DNA from: Lysobacterales bacterium
GTDB lineage: Bacteria; Pseudomonadota; Gammaproteobacteria; Xanthomonadales; Rhodanobacteraceae
Reading direction: 5' to 3'
NCBI GenBank assembly: GCA_016721015.1
Contig: JADKJL010000011.1
Location: 310,001 to 374,000 of the forward strand
Length of the DNA stretch: 64,000 nt
Program-made: the position numbers and the translations under genes
Shown: positions 26,073-34,819 of the stretch, one piece after another
How the letters are laid out: the number at the start of each line of letters is the position of its first letter
Numbering within the stretch: the first letter of the stretch is position 1
The notes under the pieces: model-generated
Told to the model about the DNA's origin: nothing
Databases searched by the model: none
What the model saw: only the letters and a program-made list of their open reading frames with translations

Positions 26073-26840
26073 ATGAAAATACTGAAGTGGTTTTTTGCGC
26101 TGCTGATCCTCGTTGTCATTGTCGCCGGGGTGATTGCCTGGACCCTGCCGGCCGATGTCGCCTACCGCTATGTCGCCTCGCGGTTGGGCCCGGTTTCGCT
26201 GATTGGCGTGCGCGGTACGGTCTGGCAGGGTCATGCCGATGGTGTCAGCGTGTTCGGCCGCGATCTCGGCGAGCTCGATTGGCGGGTCGACAAGGCGCCG
26301 CTGTTTGCCCGTCGCGTGCACGCGGATCTGCGCATACGCGGAGCCGATATCGATACATCGGGCTTGGTCGAGCGGGCTGCGGATGGCCGCATCACGGCGC
26401 ACGATGTGCGCTTCCGCGTACCTGCAGCGCTGATGTCACCGGTTCTTGACGTGCCTTCGCTGAAGCTGCTTGGCACGATCACCGGAACCTTCGCCAAGGT
26501 CACTTTCTTCGACGGTCTGATCAGCGACGCCAACGGCACCGCGCAGTGGGCCGAGGCTGGTGTGAGTGGCGCGGCCGAGGCGCGTTTTTCGGACATCCTC
26601 GCCGAGTTTGCCTCCAAGCCCGATGGCAGCATCGCGGGCACGGTGGCCGATGATGGCAAGGGCAACCTCGAAGTGAACGGCAGCTTCACGATCGCGACCA
26701 CGGGCTTCCAGGCTGAAGCCTTCCTTGCGGCGCGCAACGACGATCCCCGAGTGCAGGAAGCCTTGCGCTACGTCGGCGAGCCGCAAGCCGACGGCTCCTC
26801 GCACCTGCTCATCAACGGTCAGTTGTTCAAGTTGTTCTGA
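26073..26840 (+). CDS. gspN: Type II secretion system protein GspN
   Basis: The 255-residue protein has an N-terminal membrane helix (KWFFALLILVVIVAGVIAW) and a periplasmic beta-rich domain with GVRGTVWQGHADGV and the repeated G-x-W/L-x-W pattern found in GspN. GspN is an accessory component present in only some type II systems, including Xanthomonas xpsN. It follows gspM and is followed two bases later by the HisN-like gene, so the four genes probably form one transcript. Confidence 0.88.
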   Translation: MKILKWFFALLILVVIVAGVIAWTLPADVAYRYVASRLGPVSLIGVRGTVWQGHADGVSVFGRDLGELDWRVDKAPLFARRVHADLRIRGADIDTSGLVERAADGRITAHDVRFRVPAALMSPVLDVPSLKLLGTITGTFAKVTFFDGLISDANGTAQWAEAGVSGAAEARFSDILAEFASKPDGSIAGTVADDGKGNLEVNGSFTIATTGFQAEAFLAARNDDPRVQEALRYVGEPQADGSSHLLINGQLFKLF

Positions 26841-26842
26841 GC

Positions 26843-27646
26843 ATGGCACTGACTGAATCCTTTCTCGCCTCGGCGCTCGAAGCCGCGCACCGCGCGGCCG
26901 ACCTGGCCGAGGTCGGGATCCGGGCGCGCTATGCCGCACGCGATTTCTCGGTCGATGCCAAGGCCGACGCGACACCGGTGACCGAGGCCGACCGGGCGGC
27001 CGAGCTGGCGATCAAGGACGTGCTGCGGGCGGCGTTTCCCGACCACGCGTTTCTCGGGGAAGAACATGGCCGCGAAGGTGACAGCGACTACCTGTGGCTG
27101 ATCGATCCGATTGATGGCACCAAGGCCTTCGTGCGTGGCTATCCTATGTTCTCGACCCAGATCGCCTTGATGTATCGGGGCGACCTGGTGCTTGGCGTTT
27201 CCGCCGCAGGCGAGTACGGCGAACGCGCATGGGCGGTTCGCGGCGGCGGTGCATACATCGGAACCAGCGCGGCAACCGGCAAGCGCGTGCACGTCTCGGA
27301 GACCAACGGCTTTGGTCCGATGGCGGCAATATCGACCGGCAACCTCAAGTCGATGGCGCGTGACCCGCGACGCTGGCAGGTACTTGGCGAGCTGGTCAGC
27401 CGCGTCGGCCGCATTCGTGGCTATGGCGATTTCCTGCACTATCACCTGCTCGCGCAAGGCTCGATCGACCTTGTCGTCGAATCCGATCTGAATATCCTCG
27501 ACATCGCCGCGCTGGTCGTCATCGTGCGCGAGGCCGGTGGCGTGTTCACCACGCTCGATGGCGATCCGGTCGGTCTGGATGTGCGCAATGCACTGGCCGG
27601 CGCTCCGGCCGTGCATGCCGAGGCACTGGCCTTGTTCAAGCCCTGA
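26843..27646 (+). CDS. hisN: Inositol-monophosphatase-family phosphatase, histidinol-phosphatase type
   Basis: This 267-residue lithium-sensitive-type phosphatase has the metal-binding motifs FLGEEHG, WLIDPIDGTKAFVRG and, near the C-terminus, DLNILDIAALVVIVREAGG. The DGTKAFVRG form and RGGGAYI resemble HisN-type histidinol-phosphate phosphatases more than SuhB (which has DGTTNF). Activity on histidinol phosphate is therefore likely but not certain. It starts two bases after gspN; the pairing with a secretion operon looks incidental. Confidence 0.82.
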   Translation: MALTESFLASALEAAHRAADLAEVGIRARYAARDFSVDAKADATPVTEADRAAELAIKDVLRAAFPDHAFLGEEHGREGDSDYLWLIDPIDGTKAFVRGYPMFSTQIALMYRGDLVLGVSAAGEYGERAWAVRGGGAYIGTSAATGKRVHVSETNGFGPMAAISTGNLKSMARDPRRWQVLGELVSRVGRIRGYGDFLHYHLLAQGSIDLVVESDLNILDIAALVVIVREAGGVFTTLDGDPVGLDVRNALAGAPAVHAEALALFKP

Positions 27647-27695
27647 TTGATCGGCCTGGTTCACCATCATTGGTGGAATTGAAGCGAATACGGTT

Positions 27696-27710
27696 GCGAA
27701 CGATTCGCAT
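27696..27710 (+). promoter_or_regulatory. Fur-box-like palindrome upstream of the siderophore receptor
   Basis: TGCGAACGATTCGCA is a 7-1-7 palindrome agreeing at 11 of 14 defined positions with the Fur core TGAGAATnATTCTCA. Further GCGAA/TTCGC half-sites flank it at 27685 and 27723. It lies about 190 bases before the receptor ATG, in an AT-richer patch, and fits iron-repressed control of receptor, piuC and the Sel1 gene. Confidence 0.5.
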
Positions 27711-27901
27711 CTAATGTCTAATTCGCATCCTGCGCAGCCACACTCCCATGCACTGAAGCGCGCCGACGCGCTCCGACCGTGCGCCCAGACGACGCTTTTG
27801 TCGTCCTGGCCGAGCGATCCGGAAGGTCATCGTCGGCGTTGCGGTTCGTGTCAGCCAGACGCACTCACCGCTGTTGAAACTGCATCAAAGGATCGTCAAC
27901 G

Positions 27902-30259
27902 ATGTCTTCGACCCCTTGCATTTCAGGGTTCCATGGAACGCCGCGCCGCTTGCTTGCGACCGCACTCGGCGGTGTTTTCGTATCAGCCGGCAGTCCGGCC
28001 TTCGCCGAAGCAACTACTCCTCCGGATCTGCCCGATGCCGGCAAGCCCCGTGAGCTCGATAGCGTCAAGGTCGATGGCTATGTGGTCAGCGAACCGGCCT
28101 CGAACAAGTTCACCGCACCTCTGCTGGATACGCCGCGCTCGGTCTCGATCGTGCCGGAAGCTCTGATTGGCGACATCGGCGCGGTGGATCTCGTCGATGC
28201 GCTGCGCCTGGTTCCGGGCATCACTTTCGGGGCCGGCGAGGGCGGCAACCCGCAGGGAGATCGACCCTATTTGCGCGGCTTTGACTCGCAGGGCTCCCTG
28301 TTTGTCGATGGCGTGCGCGATGCCGGTGCGCAGTCGCGCGAGACCTTCAACATCCAGCAGATCGAAGTGGTCAAGGGCCCCGATTCGGTCTACAGCGGCC
28401 GCTCGAACGGTGGCGGCAGCATCAATCTGGTGACCAAGGCACCGGTGGCCGAGGATTTCACCGAGGTCGAAATCGGCATGGGTACGGCCGACTACAAGCG
28501 CGCCACTCTCGACACCAACATGCGTCTGGGTGAAAACGCCGCATTGCGCATCAACATGATGGGCCATGACGCCGGCGTTGCCGGACGCGACGCCGTCGAT
28601 TCCCGCCGCTTCGGGTTTGCACCTTCGGTGACATTCGGCTTGAACAGCCCGACCTCGGTGACCCTCGGCTACTACCACCTTGAGACGGATGAGTTGCCGG
28701 AAGCAGGCATTCCCTATCACTACGGTTTCAACCAGCTCCCGGCCGGTGTGCGCGTGGTCAGGCCTGACGACGGCGGTGACAGCAGCAACTTCTACGGTTT
28801 GGTCGACCGCGATTTCCGCGAAGCCAACGTTGATATCGGCACGATCCAGGTGCGTCACGAGTTTGAAAATGGCTTCAGCCTGCGCAATACCTCGCGCTAT
28901 GGCCGCGCCCGGCAGGACTACATTGTCAGCCAGCCGGATGACAGCCAGGGCAACGTGGCCAATGGTGAAGTCTGGCGGCGGGTCAACACTCGCGCCGGCA
29001 ATACGGTATCTGCCATCAACCAAACCGACCTTTCCGGCTCGTTCACGATGGGCAATGTGAAGAATGTCTTCAACGCCGGGTTGGAGCTGGCCAACGAGAA
29101 GGCGCTCAAGGACAGCTATCTGGTACCGAATATCAATGCGGCCAGCGCCTGCGGAACGCTGGGGGTCGGTGCACCGTCCTATTTCAATTGCACCAGTCTG
29201 GCCAATCCGGATCCGAATGATCCGTGGCAGCCGGGCACCTGGACGGCGGCGGCTGGTTTCGTGCCGACGCCGATCACGCGCGCCAACAAGCCGACGCGGA
29301 CCACCAGCAACACCCAGGCCCTGTATGTGCTCGACACCTTGCATTTTGGTGAGCACTGGCTGGTCAACCTCGGCCTGCGCCATGACCGCTTCTCCACCGA
29401 AGCGCCGGTGACCTATTGCCCGGAGCTGGCGGGTTCGGTCTGCCCGCGCGGCTATACCGGCCCACAGGTCACCGAGGCACATCGCAGCACGAGCGGTGAC
29501 ATCAGTGGCCAGGTCGGCCTGGTCTGGAAGCCGGCGGAGGAGGGCAGCGTGTACCTGTCATTCGCGAACTCTTCGACGCCACCGGGAAGCTTCCTCAGCG
29601 AAGGCAGCGACACCAATCCGATCAGCATTACCGATCTGGATCCGGAAAAGACGAAGAACGTCGAACTTGGCGTCAAATGGAACCTGTGGAGCGACCGCCT
29701 CGCCGTCACCGCCGATCTTTTCAACACGGAGAAAACCAATGCCCGCCAGCTGGATGCCGACGGCAGCTACCAGAACATCGGCGAGTCGCGTGTGCGCGGC
29801 ATCGAGATCTCGGCCACCGGCAGCATTACCGAAGTCTGGAGCGTCTTCGCCGGCTATGCGCACATGAAGGGCAAGTTGGTTGATGCCGGCTTCGTCAACG
29901 GCGAACCGAATCCGATCAACGGGACGCGCCTGGCGAATATTCCCGAGAACAGTTTCAGCCTGTGGAGCAGCTACCAGGTTTCACGAAAGCTCGGATTGGG
30001 CGGCGGTGCTTTCCATGTGAGCGATGTGGTCGGCAGTTACCGGCTCAATCCTGCCGATGGCCTGCTCACCGAATTCGGCGTGCCTTCGTATTGGCGCTTC
30101 GACGCGATGGCCAACTGGCAAGCCACCGACAAGCTCACATTCCGGCTCAATCTGCAGAATCTTGCCGACAAGACCTATTACACCAAGGCCTATCCGGTTC
30201 ACTACGTCTCGCCGGCGGCCGGTCGTTCCGTGCAATTGACGGCCAACATCAAATTCTGA
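27902..30259 (+). CDS. TonB-dependent siderophore receptor, catecholate (Fiu/PiuA-like) type
   Basis: The 785-residue outer-membrane receptor has a long N-terminus with signal peptide (RRLLATALGGVFVSAGSPAFA), a TonB-box-like LDSVKVDGYV, a plug domain with DTPRSVSIVPEALI, PYLRGFDSQGSLFVDGVRD and IEVVKGPDSVYSGRSNGGG, and a 22-strand barrel ending in the aromatic ...SVQLTANIKF. AAGGA lies nine bases before the ATG. The neighbours piuC and a Sel1-repeat gene repeat the piuA-piuC-PA4516 arrangement of Pseudomonas, supporting a catecholate siderophore role. It is probably iron-regulated by the Fur-like site upstream. Confidence 0.92.
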   Translation: MSSTPCISGFHGTPRRLLATALGGVFVSAGSPAFAEATTPPDLPDAGKPRELDSVKVDGYVVSEPASNKFTAPLLDTPRSVSIVPEALIGDIGAVDLVDALRLVPGITFGAGEGGNPQGDRPYLRGFDSQGSLFVDGVRDAGAQSRETFNIQQIEVVKGPDSVYSGRSNGGGSINLVTKAPVAEDFTEVEIGMGTADYKRATLDTNMRLGENAALRINMMGHDAGVAGRDAVDSRRFGFAPSVTFGLNSPTSVTLGYYHLETDELPEAGIPYHYGFNQLPAGVRVVRPDDGGDSSNFYGLVDRDFREANVDIGTIQVRHEFENGFSLRNTSRYGRARQDYIVSQPDDSQGNVANGEVWRRVNTRAGNTVSAINQTDLSGSFTMGNVKNVFNAGLELANEKALKDSYLVPNINAASACGTLGVGAPSYFNCTSLANPDPNDPWQPGTWTAAAGFVPTPITRANKPTRTTSNTQALYVLDTLHFGEHWLVNLGLRHDRFSTEAPVTYCPELAGSVCPRGYTGPQVTEAHRSTSGDISGQVGLVWKPAEEGSVYLSFANSSTPPGSFLSEGSDTNPISITDLDPEKTKNVELGVKWNLWSDRLAVTADLFNTEKTNARQLDADGSYQNIGESRVRGIEISATGSITEVWSVFAGYAHMKGKLVDAGFVNGEPNPINGTRLANIPENSFSLWSSYQVSRKLGLGGGAFHVSDVVGSYRLNPADGLLTEFGVPSYWRFDAMANWQATDKLTFRLNLQNLADKTYYTKAYPVHYVSPAAGRSVQLTANIKF

Positions 30260-30310
30260 GTGGTTCGACACGCGGGCAGCGTCCAATTCGGATGCCGCAT
30301 TCAAGGTCAC

Positions 30311-30325
30311 GGAGGGGTGCTCGTG
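30311..30325 (+). promoter_or_regulatory. Ribosome-binding site fixing a GTG start for piuC
   Basis: GGAGG (30311-30315) lies seven bases before GTG 30323. This start yields MLVHVPDVLDASELALC, the expected PiuC N-terminus, whereas upstream codons are unrelated to the family. Confidence 0.7.
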
Positions 30326-31009
30326 CTGGTTCATGTGCCGGATGTGCTGGATGCGAGCGAGCTTGCGCTTTGTCGCGAGCAACTCGCAAATGCTGAATGG
30401 AAAGATGGCAAAAAAACCGCGGGCTACCAGTCGGCCCAGGTCAAGCACAACGGCCAACTGGCCGAGGATGATCCCCTTGCGCATGAACTCGGCAAGCTGA
30501 TCCTTGATGCGCTGGCGCGCAATCCGACATTCTTTGCCGCGGCCTTGCCACGCACGATCTTCCCGCCGCTGTTCAACCGCTACACCGGCGGCGAACATTT
30601 CGGCATGCATGTCGACAACGCGATCCGCTACGACCGCAGTCGACAACCCGCGTTGCCGATGCGTACCGATCTTTCGGTCACGCTGTTCTTCGCTGATCCC
30701 GACGAGTACGACGGCGGTGAACTCGTGATCGAGGACAGCTACGGCGCGCACCGCGTCAAACTGCCTGCGGGGGATCTGATCCTGTATCCGGGCTCGAGCC
30801 TGCACAAGGTCACGCCCGTGACGCGTGGCGCCCGTACCGCCTCGTTTTTCTGGTTGCAGAGTCTGGTGCGCAGCGATGCACAACGACGCCAGTTGTTCGA
30901 GCTCGATGTCGCCATCCAGTCCTTGACCGCGCGCGTGGCTGGCGCGCCGGAGCTGGTCTCGTTGACCGGCGTCTACCACAACCTTCTGCGCGCATGGTCC
31001 AATGTCTGA
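30323..31009 (+). CDS. piuC: Fe(II)/2-oxoglutarate dioxygenase PiuC (PKHD-type hydroxylase)
   Basis: PiuC is a small non-haem iron dioxygenase found beside siderophore receptors; its substrate is not firmly known. The 228-residue protein carries the facial triad His96, Asp98 (HFGMHVDNAIR) and His161 (SSLHKVTPVTRGAR), with the 2-oxoglutarate-binding Arg171. RTDLSVTLFFADPDEYDGGE is typical. It begins 63 bases after the receptor gene and overlaps the Sel1 gene by eight bases, indicating one transcript. Confidence 0.93.
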   Translation: MLVHVPDVLDASELALCREQLANAEWKDGKKTAGYQSAQVKHNGQLAEDDPLAHELGKLILDALARNPTFFAAALPRTIFPPLFNRYTGGEHFGMHVDNAIRYDRSRQPALPMRTDLSVTLFFADPDEYDGGELVIEDSYGAHRVKLPAGDLILYPGSSLHKVTPVTRGARTASFFWLQSLVRSDAQRRQLFELDVAIQSLTARVAGAPELVSLTGVYHNLLRAWSNV

Positions 31010-31748
31010 GCTGTCGGCTCCTGCCGATACAAGGCTGGATCGGAATCAGCTCGTCGCTGCGTTGCGCGAGGATCCCGATTCGGCAGTGAAGGCAATTCGT
31101 GCGGCAGCTTCGGCGGGCGAAGTTGCAGCACAATTCATGCTGGGCCAGATGTGCTGCGAGGGCCGCGGCGTTGCCCTGGACGCGGTCGAAGGTCTGCACT
31201 GGTTTCGGCTGGCGGCCAACTCCGGCATGCCGGCGGCAATGAACATGCTGGGCCGTTGCCATGAACTCGGTGTTGGAACCAGCGCCGATTTCGGGCTTGC
31301 TGCGGTCTGGTATCGCAAGTCGGCCCATGCCGGGCACGACTGGGGCATGTACAACCACGCCAACTTGTTGGCGACCGGGCGCGGCGTGGCCGAGTCACGC
31401 AGCGAGGCACTGGCCTGGTATAGCAAGGCGGCCGATCTCGGCCATGCCAAGTCGATGAATCTCGTCGGTCGCTATCTTGAGGAGGGCTGGGAAGTGGTCC
31501 GGGATCCCGTCGCGGCCAGCGAGTGGTATCGAAAATCCGCCGAAGCCGGCGATTTTCGCGGCCAGTCCAGCCATGCGCAGATGCTGATCCAGCACGGCAA
31601 GCTCGACGAAGCCGTGGAATGGTTCCGACGTGCACTCGAGGCGGGCAGTCCATCTTTCCTTTCGCATATCGCCAACGACCTCGCCGTTTCGCCGCATGCA
31701 GACATCCGCGAAATCGCCCGGATCGCGCGCGAACGATGTGCGGACTAG
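31002..31748 (+). CDS. Sel1-repeat protein linked to PiuC
   Basis: The 248-residue protein, with no signal peptide, contains about five Sel1-like repeats (AAQFMLGQMCCEGRGVALD, AAMNMLGRCHELGVGTSAD, WGMYNHANLLATGRGVAES, KSMNLVGRYLEEG). Sel1 repeats form alpha-helical solenoids for protein contacts. It overlaps piuC by eight bases. An equivalent gene follows piuC in Pseudomonas (PA4516), so the association is conserved, although no function is known. It presumably acts in the cytoplasm with PiuC. Confidence 0.9.
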   Translation: MSELSAPADTRLDRNQLVAALREDPDSAVKAIRAAASAGEVAAQFMLGQMCCEGRGVALDAVEGLHWFRLAANSGMPAAMNMLGRCHELGVGTSADFGLAAVWYRKSAHAGHDWGMYNHANLLATGRGVAESRSEALAWYSKAADLGHAKSMNLVGRYLEEGWEVVRDPVAASEWYRKSAEAGDFRGQSSHAQMLIQHGKLDEAVEWFRRALEAGSPSFLSHIANDLAVSPHADIREIARIARERCAD

Positions 31749-31844
31749 CCCGAAAAACCGCCTGATCGCAGCGCACGCTTGCGCAAACGGCCATCGTGTC
31801 GCGACACTGGTGGTTCCGACGAGTTCGTCTGCAATTTGATTCCG

Positions 31845-32768
31845 ATGTCATCGAACGCCGACTATCCGCGTGATCTTGCCGGCTATGGCCGCCATCCGCC
31901 GCGAGCCGACTGGCCTGGCAATGCCCGCATTGCCGTGCAGTTTGTCCTGAACCTGGAGGAAGGCGGAGAAAACTGTGTGCTGCATGGCGATGGCGGCAGC
32001 GAGCAGTTTCTCTCCGAGATCATCGGTGCGGCCAGCTACCCGGCGCGGCACATGAGCATGGAGTCGATCTACGAGTACGGCTCGCGGGTCGGTGCGTGGC
32101 GCATCCTTGGCGAGTTCGAGCGGCGCGGTCTGCCGTTGACGGTGTTTGCCGTGGCCATGGCCATGCAGCGCAATCCGGAGCTTGTCAGCGCATGCGTGGA
32201 ACAGGATCACGAGATCGCCTCGCATGGCCTGCGCTGGATCCACTACCAGGATATTCCGGCCGACATCGAACGCGACCACATCGCGCGCGCGGTGAAAATC
32301 CACACGGCGCTGACCGGTGCGCCGCCGCTCGGCTGGTACACCGGGCGTGACAGTCCGAACACGCGACGTCTGGTCGTCGAACACGGCGGATTTGAATACG
32401 ATTCCGACTACTACGGTGATGACTTGCCGTTCTGGACGCGCGTGGCCTTGAGTGATGGCAGCGAGCGCTCGCACCTGATTGTTCCGTACACGCTCGATGC
32501 CAATGACATGCGCTTTGCTTCACCGCAGGGTTTCAATACCGCGGATCATTTTTTCCACTATCTGCGTGACAGCTTCGATGTGCTCTACGCCGAAGGCGAG
32601 CAGACACCGCGCATGATGTCGATCGGCATGCACGCTCGATTGCTCGGGCGTCCCGGGCGGTTTCTCGCGCTGCGGCGGTTTCTCGATCATGTCGAGAATT
32701 TCGAGCGGGTCTGGGTCTGTCGACGCATCGATATCGCCCGTCACTGGAAAGCGAGGCACCCCGGATGA
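31845..32768 (+). CDS. puuE: Allantoinase PuuE (polysaccharide-deacetylase fold)
   Basis: PuuE is the metal-independent-type allantoinase of the NodB-like fold, converting allantoin to allantoate. The 307-residue protein has YPRDLAGYGRHPPRADWPG, IAVQFVLNLEEGGENCVLHGD, PLTVFAVAMAMQRNPE, HEIASHGLRWI and GWYTGRDSPNTRRLV, all diagnostic. The ATG at 31845 matches the expected N-terminus; 22 upstream codons are open but unrelated. It is the first of four overlapping or close genes, puuE-uraD-alc-allA, and its stop overlaps uraD by ATGA. Confidence 0.94.
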   Translation: MSSNADYPRDLAGYGRHPPRADWPGNARIAVQFVLNLEEGGENCVLHGDGGSEQFLSEIIGAASYPARHMSMESIYEYGSRVGAWRILGEFERRGLPLTVFAVAMAMQRNPELVSACVEQDHEIASHGLRWIHYQDIPADIERDHIARAVKIHTALTGAPPLGWYTGRDSPNTRRLVVEHGGFEYDSDYYGDDLPFWTRVALSDGSERSHLIVPYTLDANDMRFASPQGFNTADHFFHYLRDSFDVLYAEGEQTPRMMSIGMHARLLGRPGRFLALRRFLDHVENFERVWVCRRIDIARHWKARHPG

Positions 32769-33280
32769 TCACCCTGGGACAACTCAATACGATGCCGCGG
32801 GAAATGTTTCGCAGCGCGCTGGCCGGCATTTTCGAACATTCGCCGTGGGTACCGGATCGTGCCTGGTCCCACCGACCGTTCGCCGATACTGCGGCGTTGC
32901 ACGGCGCGATGTGCGAGGTGGTGGCCAGCGCCGATCGCGAAGAACAGCTCGCGCTGGTTCGCGCTCATCCGCAACTCGCTGGAAAGGCCGCCATGCGTCG
33001 CGAGCTGACCTCGGCCTCGGCAGCGGAGCAATCCGGCGCCGGCCTCGATCAATGCAGTGCAGAGGAGTTTGTCGCGATCACGCAGCTCAACACGGCGTAC
33101 ATGGAAAAGTTCGGTTTCCCGTTCATCCTTGCCGTGCGCGGCCACACCCGTGCGAGCATCATCGATACCTTGCAGATTCGGGTGGACAACACCGCGGAAG
33201 TCGAGTTTGCCGAAGCATTGCGACAGATCGAGACCATCGCGCGCTTTCGACTTGAAAGCACGCTTGAGCTCAACGGATGA
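32765..33280 (+). CDS. uraD: OHCU decarboxylase UraD
   Basis: UraD converts 2-oxo-4-hydroxy-4-carboxy-5-ureidoimidazoline to S-allantoin. The 171-residue helical protein has the family pattern MPREMFRSALAGIFEHSPWV, ALVRAHPQLAGKAA with the catalytic His in HP, and FGFPFILAVRGH. It overlaps puuE by ATGA and lies 31 bases before alc. It works between HiuH and PuuE, both encoded nearby. Confidence 0.95.
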   Translation: MITLGQLNTMPREMFRSALAGIFEHSPWVPDRAWSHRPFADTAALHGAMCEVVASADREEQLALVRAHPQLAGKAAMRRELTSASAAEQSGAGLDQCSAEEFVAITQLNTAYMEKFGFPFILAVRGHTRASIIDTLQIRVDNTAEVEFAEALRQIETIARFRLESTLELNG

Positions 33281-33311
33281 GCGTTCCCCAAACAATCGCC
33301 AGGAATCCCGC

Positions 33312-34322
33312 ATGGCCCTGACTCAAATCGATGCCGACGCGCCCGATTTCGTGCGCCGTCACGTCAATCTCGCCGATGAACGCCTTGGCGCGAAGGCCTT
33401 GTCGTGCAGCGATGATTTCTTCGCCGCGATGCAGCGCATGCTCAATCCGCAAGCGGCGGAGTTTGTGCCTGGAAAATACGATACGAATGGCAAATGGATG
33501 GATGGCTGGGAAAGTCGGCGTCGACGCGGGCCGGGACATGACTGGTGCATCGTCAAGCTCGCGCGTCGCGGCGTGATCCGTGGGCTGGATCTCGATACCA
33601 GCCACTTCACCGGCAACTTTCCGCCGGCCGCTTCACTGGAAGGCTGCCTGATCGAGCACGCTGATCCGGATGCCGCAACCAAATGGTTTCCGATCCTTGG
33701 CGCGGTCAACCTGGCCGGGAATCGACATCACTACTTTGCCATCGACGGCGATCGGGCCTGCAGCCATGTGCGACTCAATCTTTTCCCGGATGGCGGGCTG
33801 GCACGCCTGCGCATTTACGCAACACCGGATTTCGGCGCGGCGATCACCGACGACGACGGCCTGATCGATCTCGCGGCGGCCTTGAACGGTGCCACCGCAT
33901 TGGCGGCCAACAATGAGCACTTCGGATCCGCGTCGGCCCTGCTGTTGCCGGGGCGCGGCATCAACATGGGTGATGGCTGGGAAACGCGACGTCGGCGCGA
34001 GCCCGGCCACGACTGGTGCATCATCGCGTTGGCGAGCGCCGGCGTGATCGAGGCGATAGAAGTCGATACCGCCCACTTCAAGGGCAACTACCCGGATCGC
34101 TGCTCGATCCAGGCGGCTCACGTGCCGGGCGCTACGCGTGAATCAATCGTCACCCAGTCAATGTTCTGGCCGCTGCTGTTGCCCGAGCAAGCCTTGCAGA
34201 TGGATGCCCAGCATCACTTCCGCAGCGAGATCGTTGCCCACGAGCCGATCACCCATGTCCGCCTGAACATCCATCCCGATGGCGGTATTTCGCGATTGCG
34301 CCTGCGTGGTCGCCCGGCATGA
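33312..34322 (+). CDS. alc: Allantoicase
   Basis: Allantoicase splits allantoate into ureidoglycolate and urea. The 336-residue protein is a tandem duplication: GWESRRRRGPGHDWCIVKLA at about 64-83 recurs as GWETRRRREPGHDWCIIALA at about 222-241, each followed by the beta-jellyroll motif D-T-x-H-F-x-G-N-x-P/Y and H-V-R-L-N-x-x-P-D-G-G. AGGA precedes the ATG by eight bases. The stop overlaps allA by ATGA. Choice of Alc rather than allantoate amidohydrolase fits the absence of allC. Confidence 0.95.
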   Translation: MALTQIDADAPDFVRRHVNLADERLGAKALSCSDDFFAAMQRMLNPQAAEFVPGKYDTNGKWMDGWESRRRRGPGHDWCIVKLARRGVIRGLDLDTSHFTGNFPPAASLEGCLIEHADPDAATKWFPILGAVNLAGNRHHYFAIDGDRACSHVRLNLFPDGGLARLRIYATPDFGAAITDDDGLIDLAAALNGATALAANNEHFGSASALLLPGRGINMGDGWETRRRREPGHDWCIIALASAGVIEAIEVDTAHFKGNYPDRCSIQAAHVPGATRESIVTQSMFWPLLLPEQALQMDAQHHFRSEIVAHEPITHVRLNIHPDGGISRLRLRGRPA

Positions 34323-34819
34323 GTGGCAGCGTGCGAGCGTTGCGCATCGAATCCTTGACGCGCGCGGCCTTTGCGCCATTTGGCGATGTCATCGAAGCGG
34401 ATTCTGCGAACGATCGCTACGCGGTCAACGAGGGGACCGCGATGCGCTTCCATGATCTGGCCAGGATTGATGCAGCGCTCGATAACGGCCAGCCTGTCGT
34501 CAGCATTTTCCGTGCGCAACCGCGGGCCTTGCCGTTTGTGGTTGGCATGCTCGAGCGCCACCCGCTCGGCAGCCAGGCATTCGTGCCGCTCGATCCCGGG
34601 ATATCGTTTGTCGTGGTCGTTGCTGCCGATCCGCAATCACCGCCCCGCGCATTCCTCGCACGTCGTGGACAAGGCATCAACTATCACCGCGGCACCTGGC
34701 ATCACCCGCTGATCGCCCTCGAGATCATCAGTGATTTCCTCGTCATCGATCGCGGCGGCGAGGGCAGCAACTGCGATGAAGTGGTGCTCGAATCGAATTG
34801 GCGAATCGAGCCGTTTTAA
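34319..34819 (+). CDS. allA: Ureidoglycolate lyase AllA
   Basis: AllA cleaves ureidoglycolate to glyoxylate and urea, the final step of this route. The 166-residue cupin-like protein has AFAPFGDVIEA at the start, ISIFRAQPR-like and MLERHPLGSQAFVPL in the middle, and GINYHRGTWHHPLIAL with conserved His residues. It overlaps alc (ATGA), and its TAA shares TTAA with the TAA of the convergent puuD gene, so the two coding regions overlap by four bases. Confidence 0.94.
   Translation: MSGSVRALRIESLTRAAFAPFGDVIEADSANDRYAVNEGTAMRFHDLARIDAALDNGQPVVSIFRAQPRALPFVVGMLERHPLGSQAFVPLDPGISFVVVVAADPQSPPRAFLARRGQGINYHRGTWHHPLIALEIISDFLVIDRGGEGSNCDEVVLESNWRIEPF

Noticed and set aside
26843..27646. SuhB inositol monophosphatase or CysQ
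   Set aside because: The motif is DPIDGTKAFVRG, unlike SuhB (DGTTNF) and CysQ (DPLDGTREF, present separately at 46776).
27714..28166. 150-codon frame overlapping the receptor start
   Set aside because: No ribosome-binding site, unusual composition, and it overlaps the signal-peptide region of the receptor in another frame.
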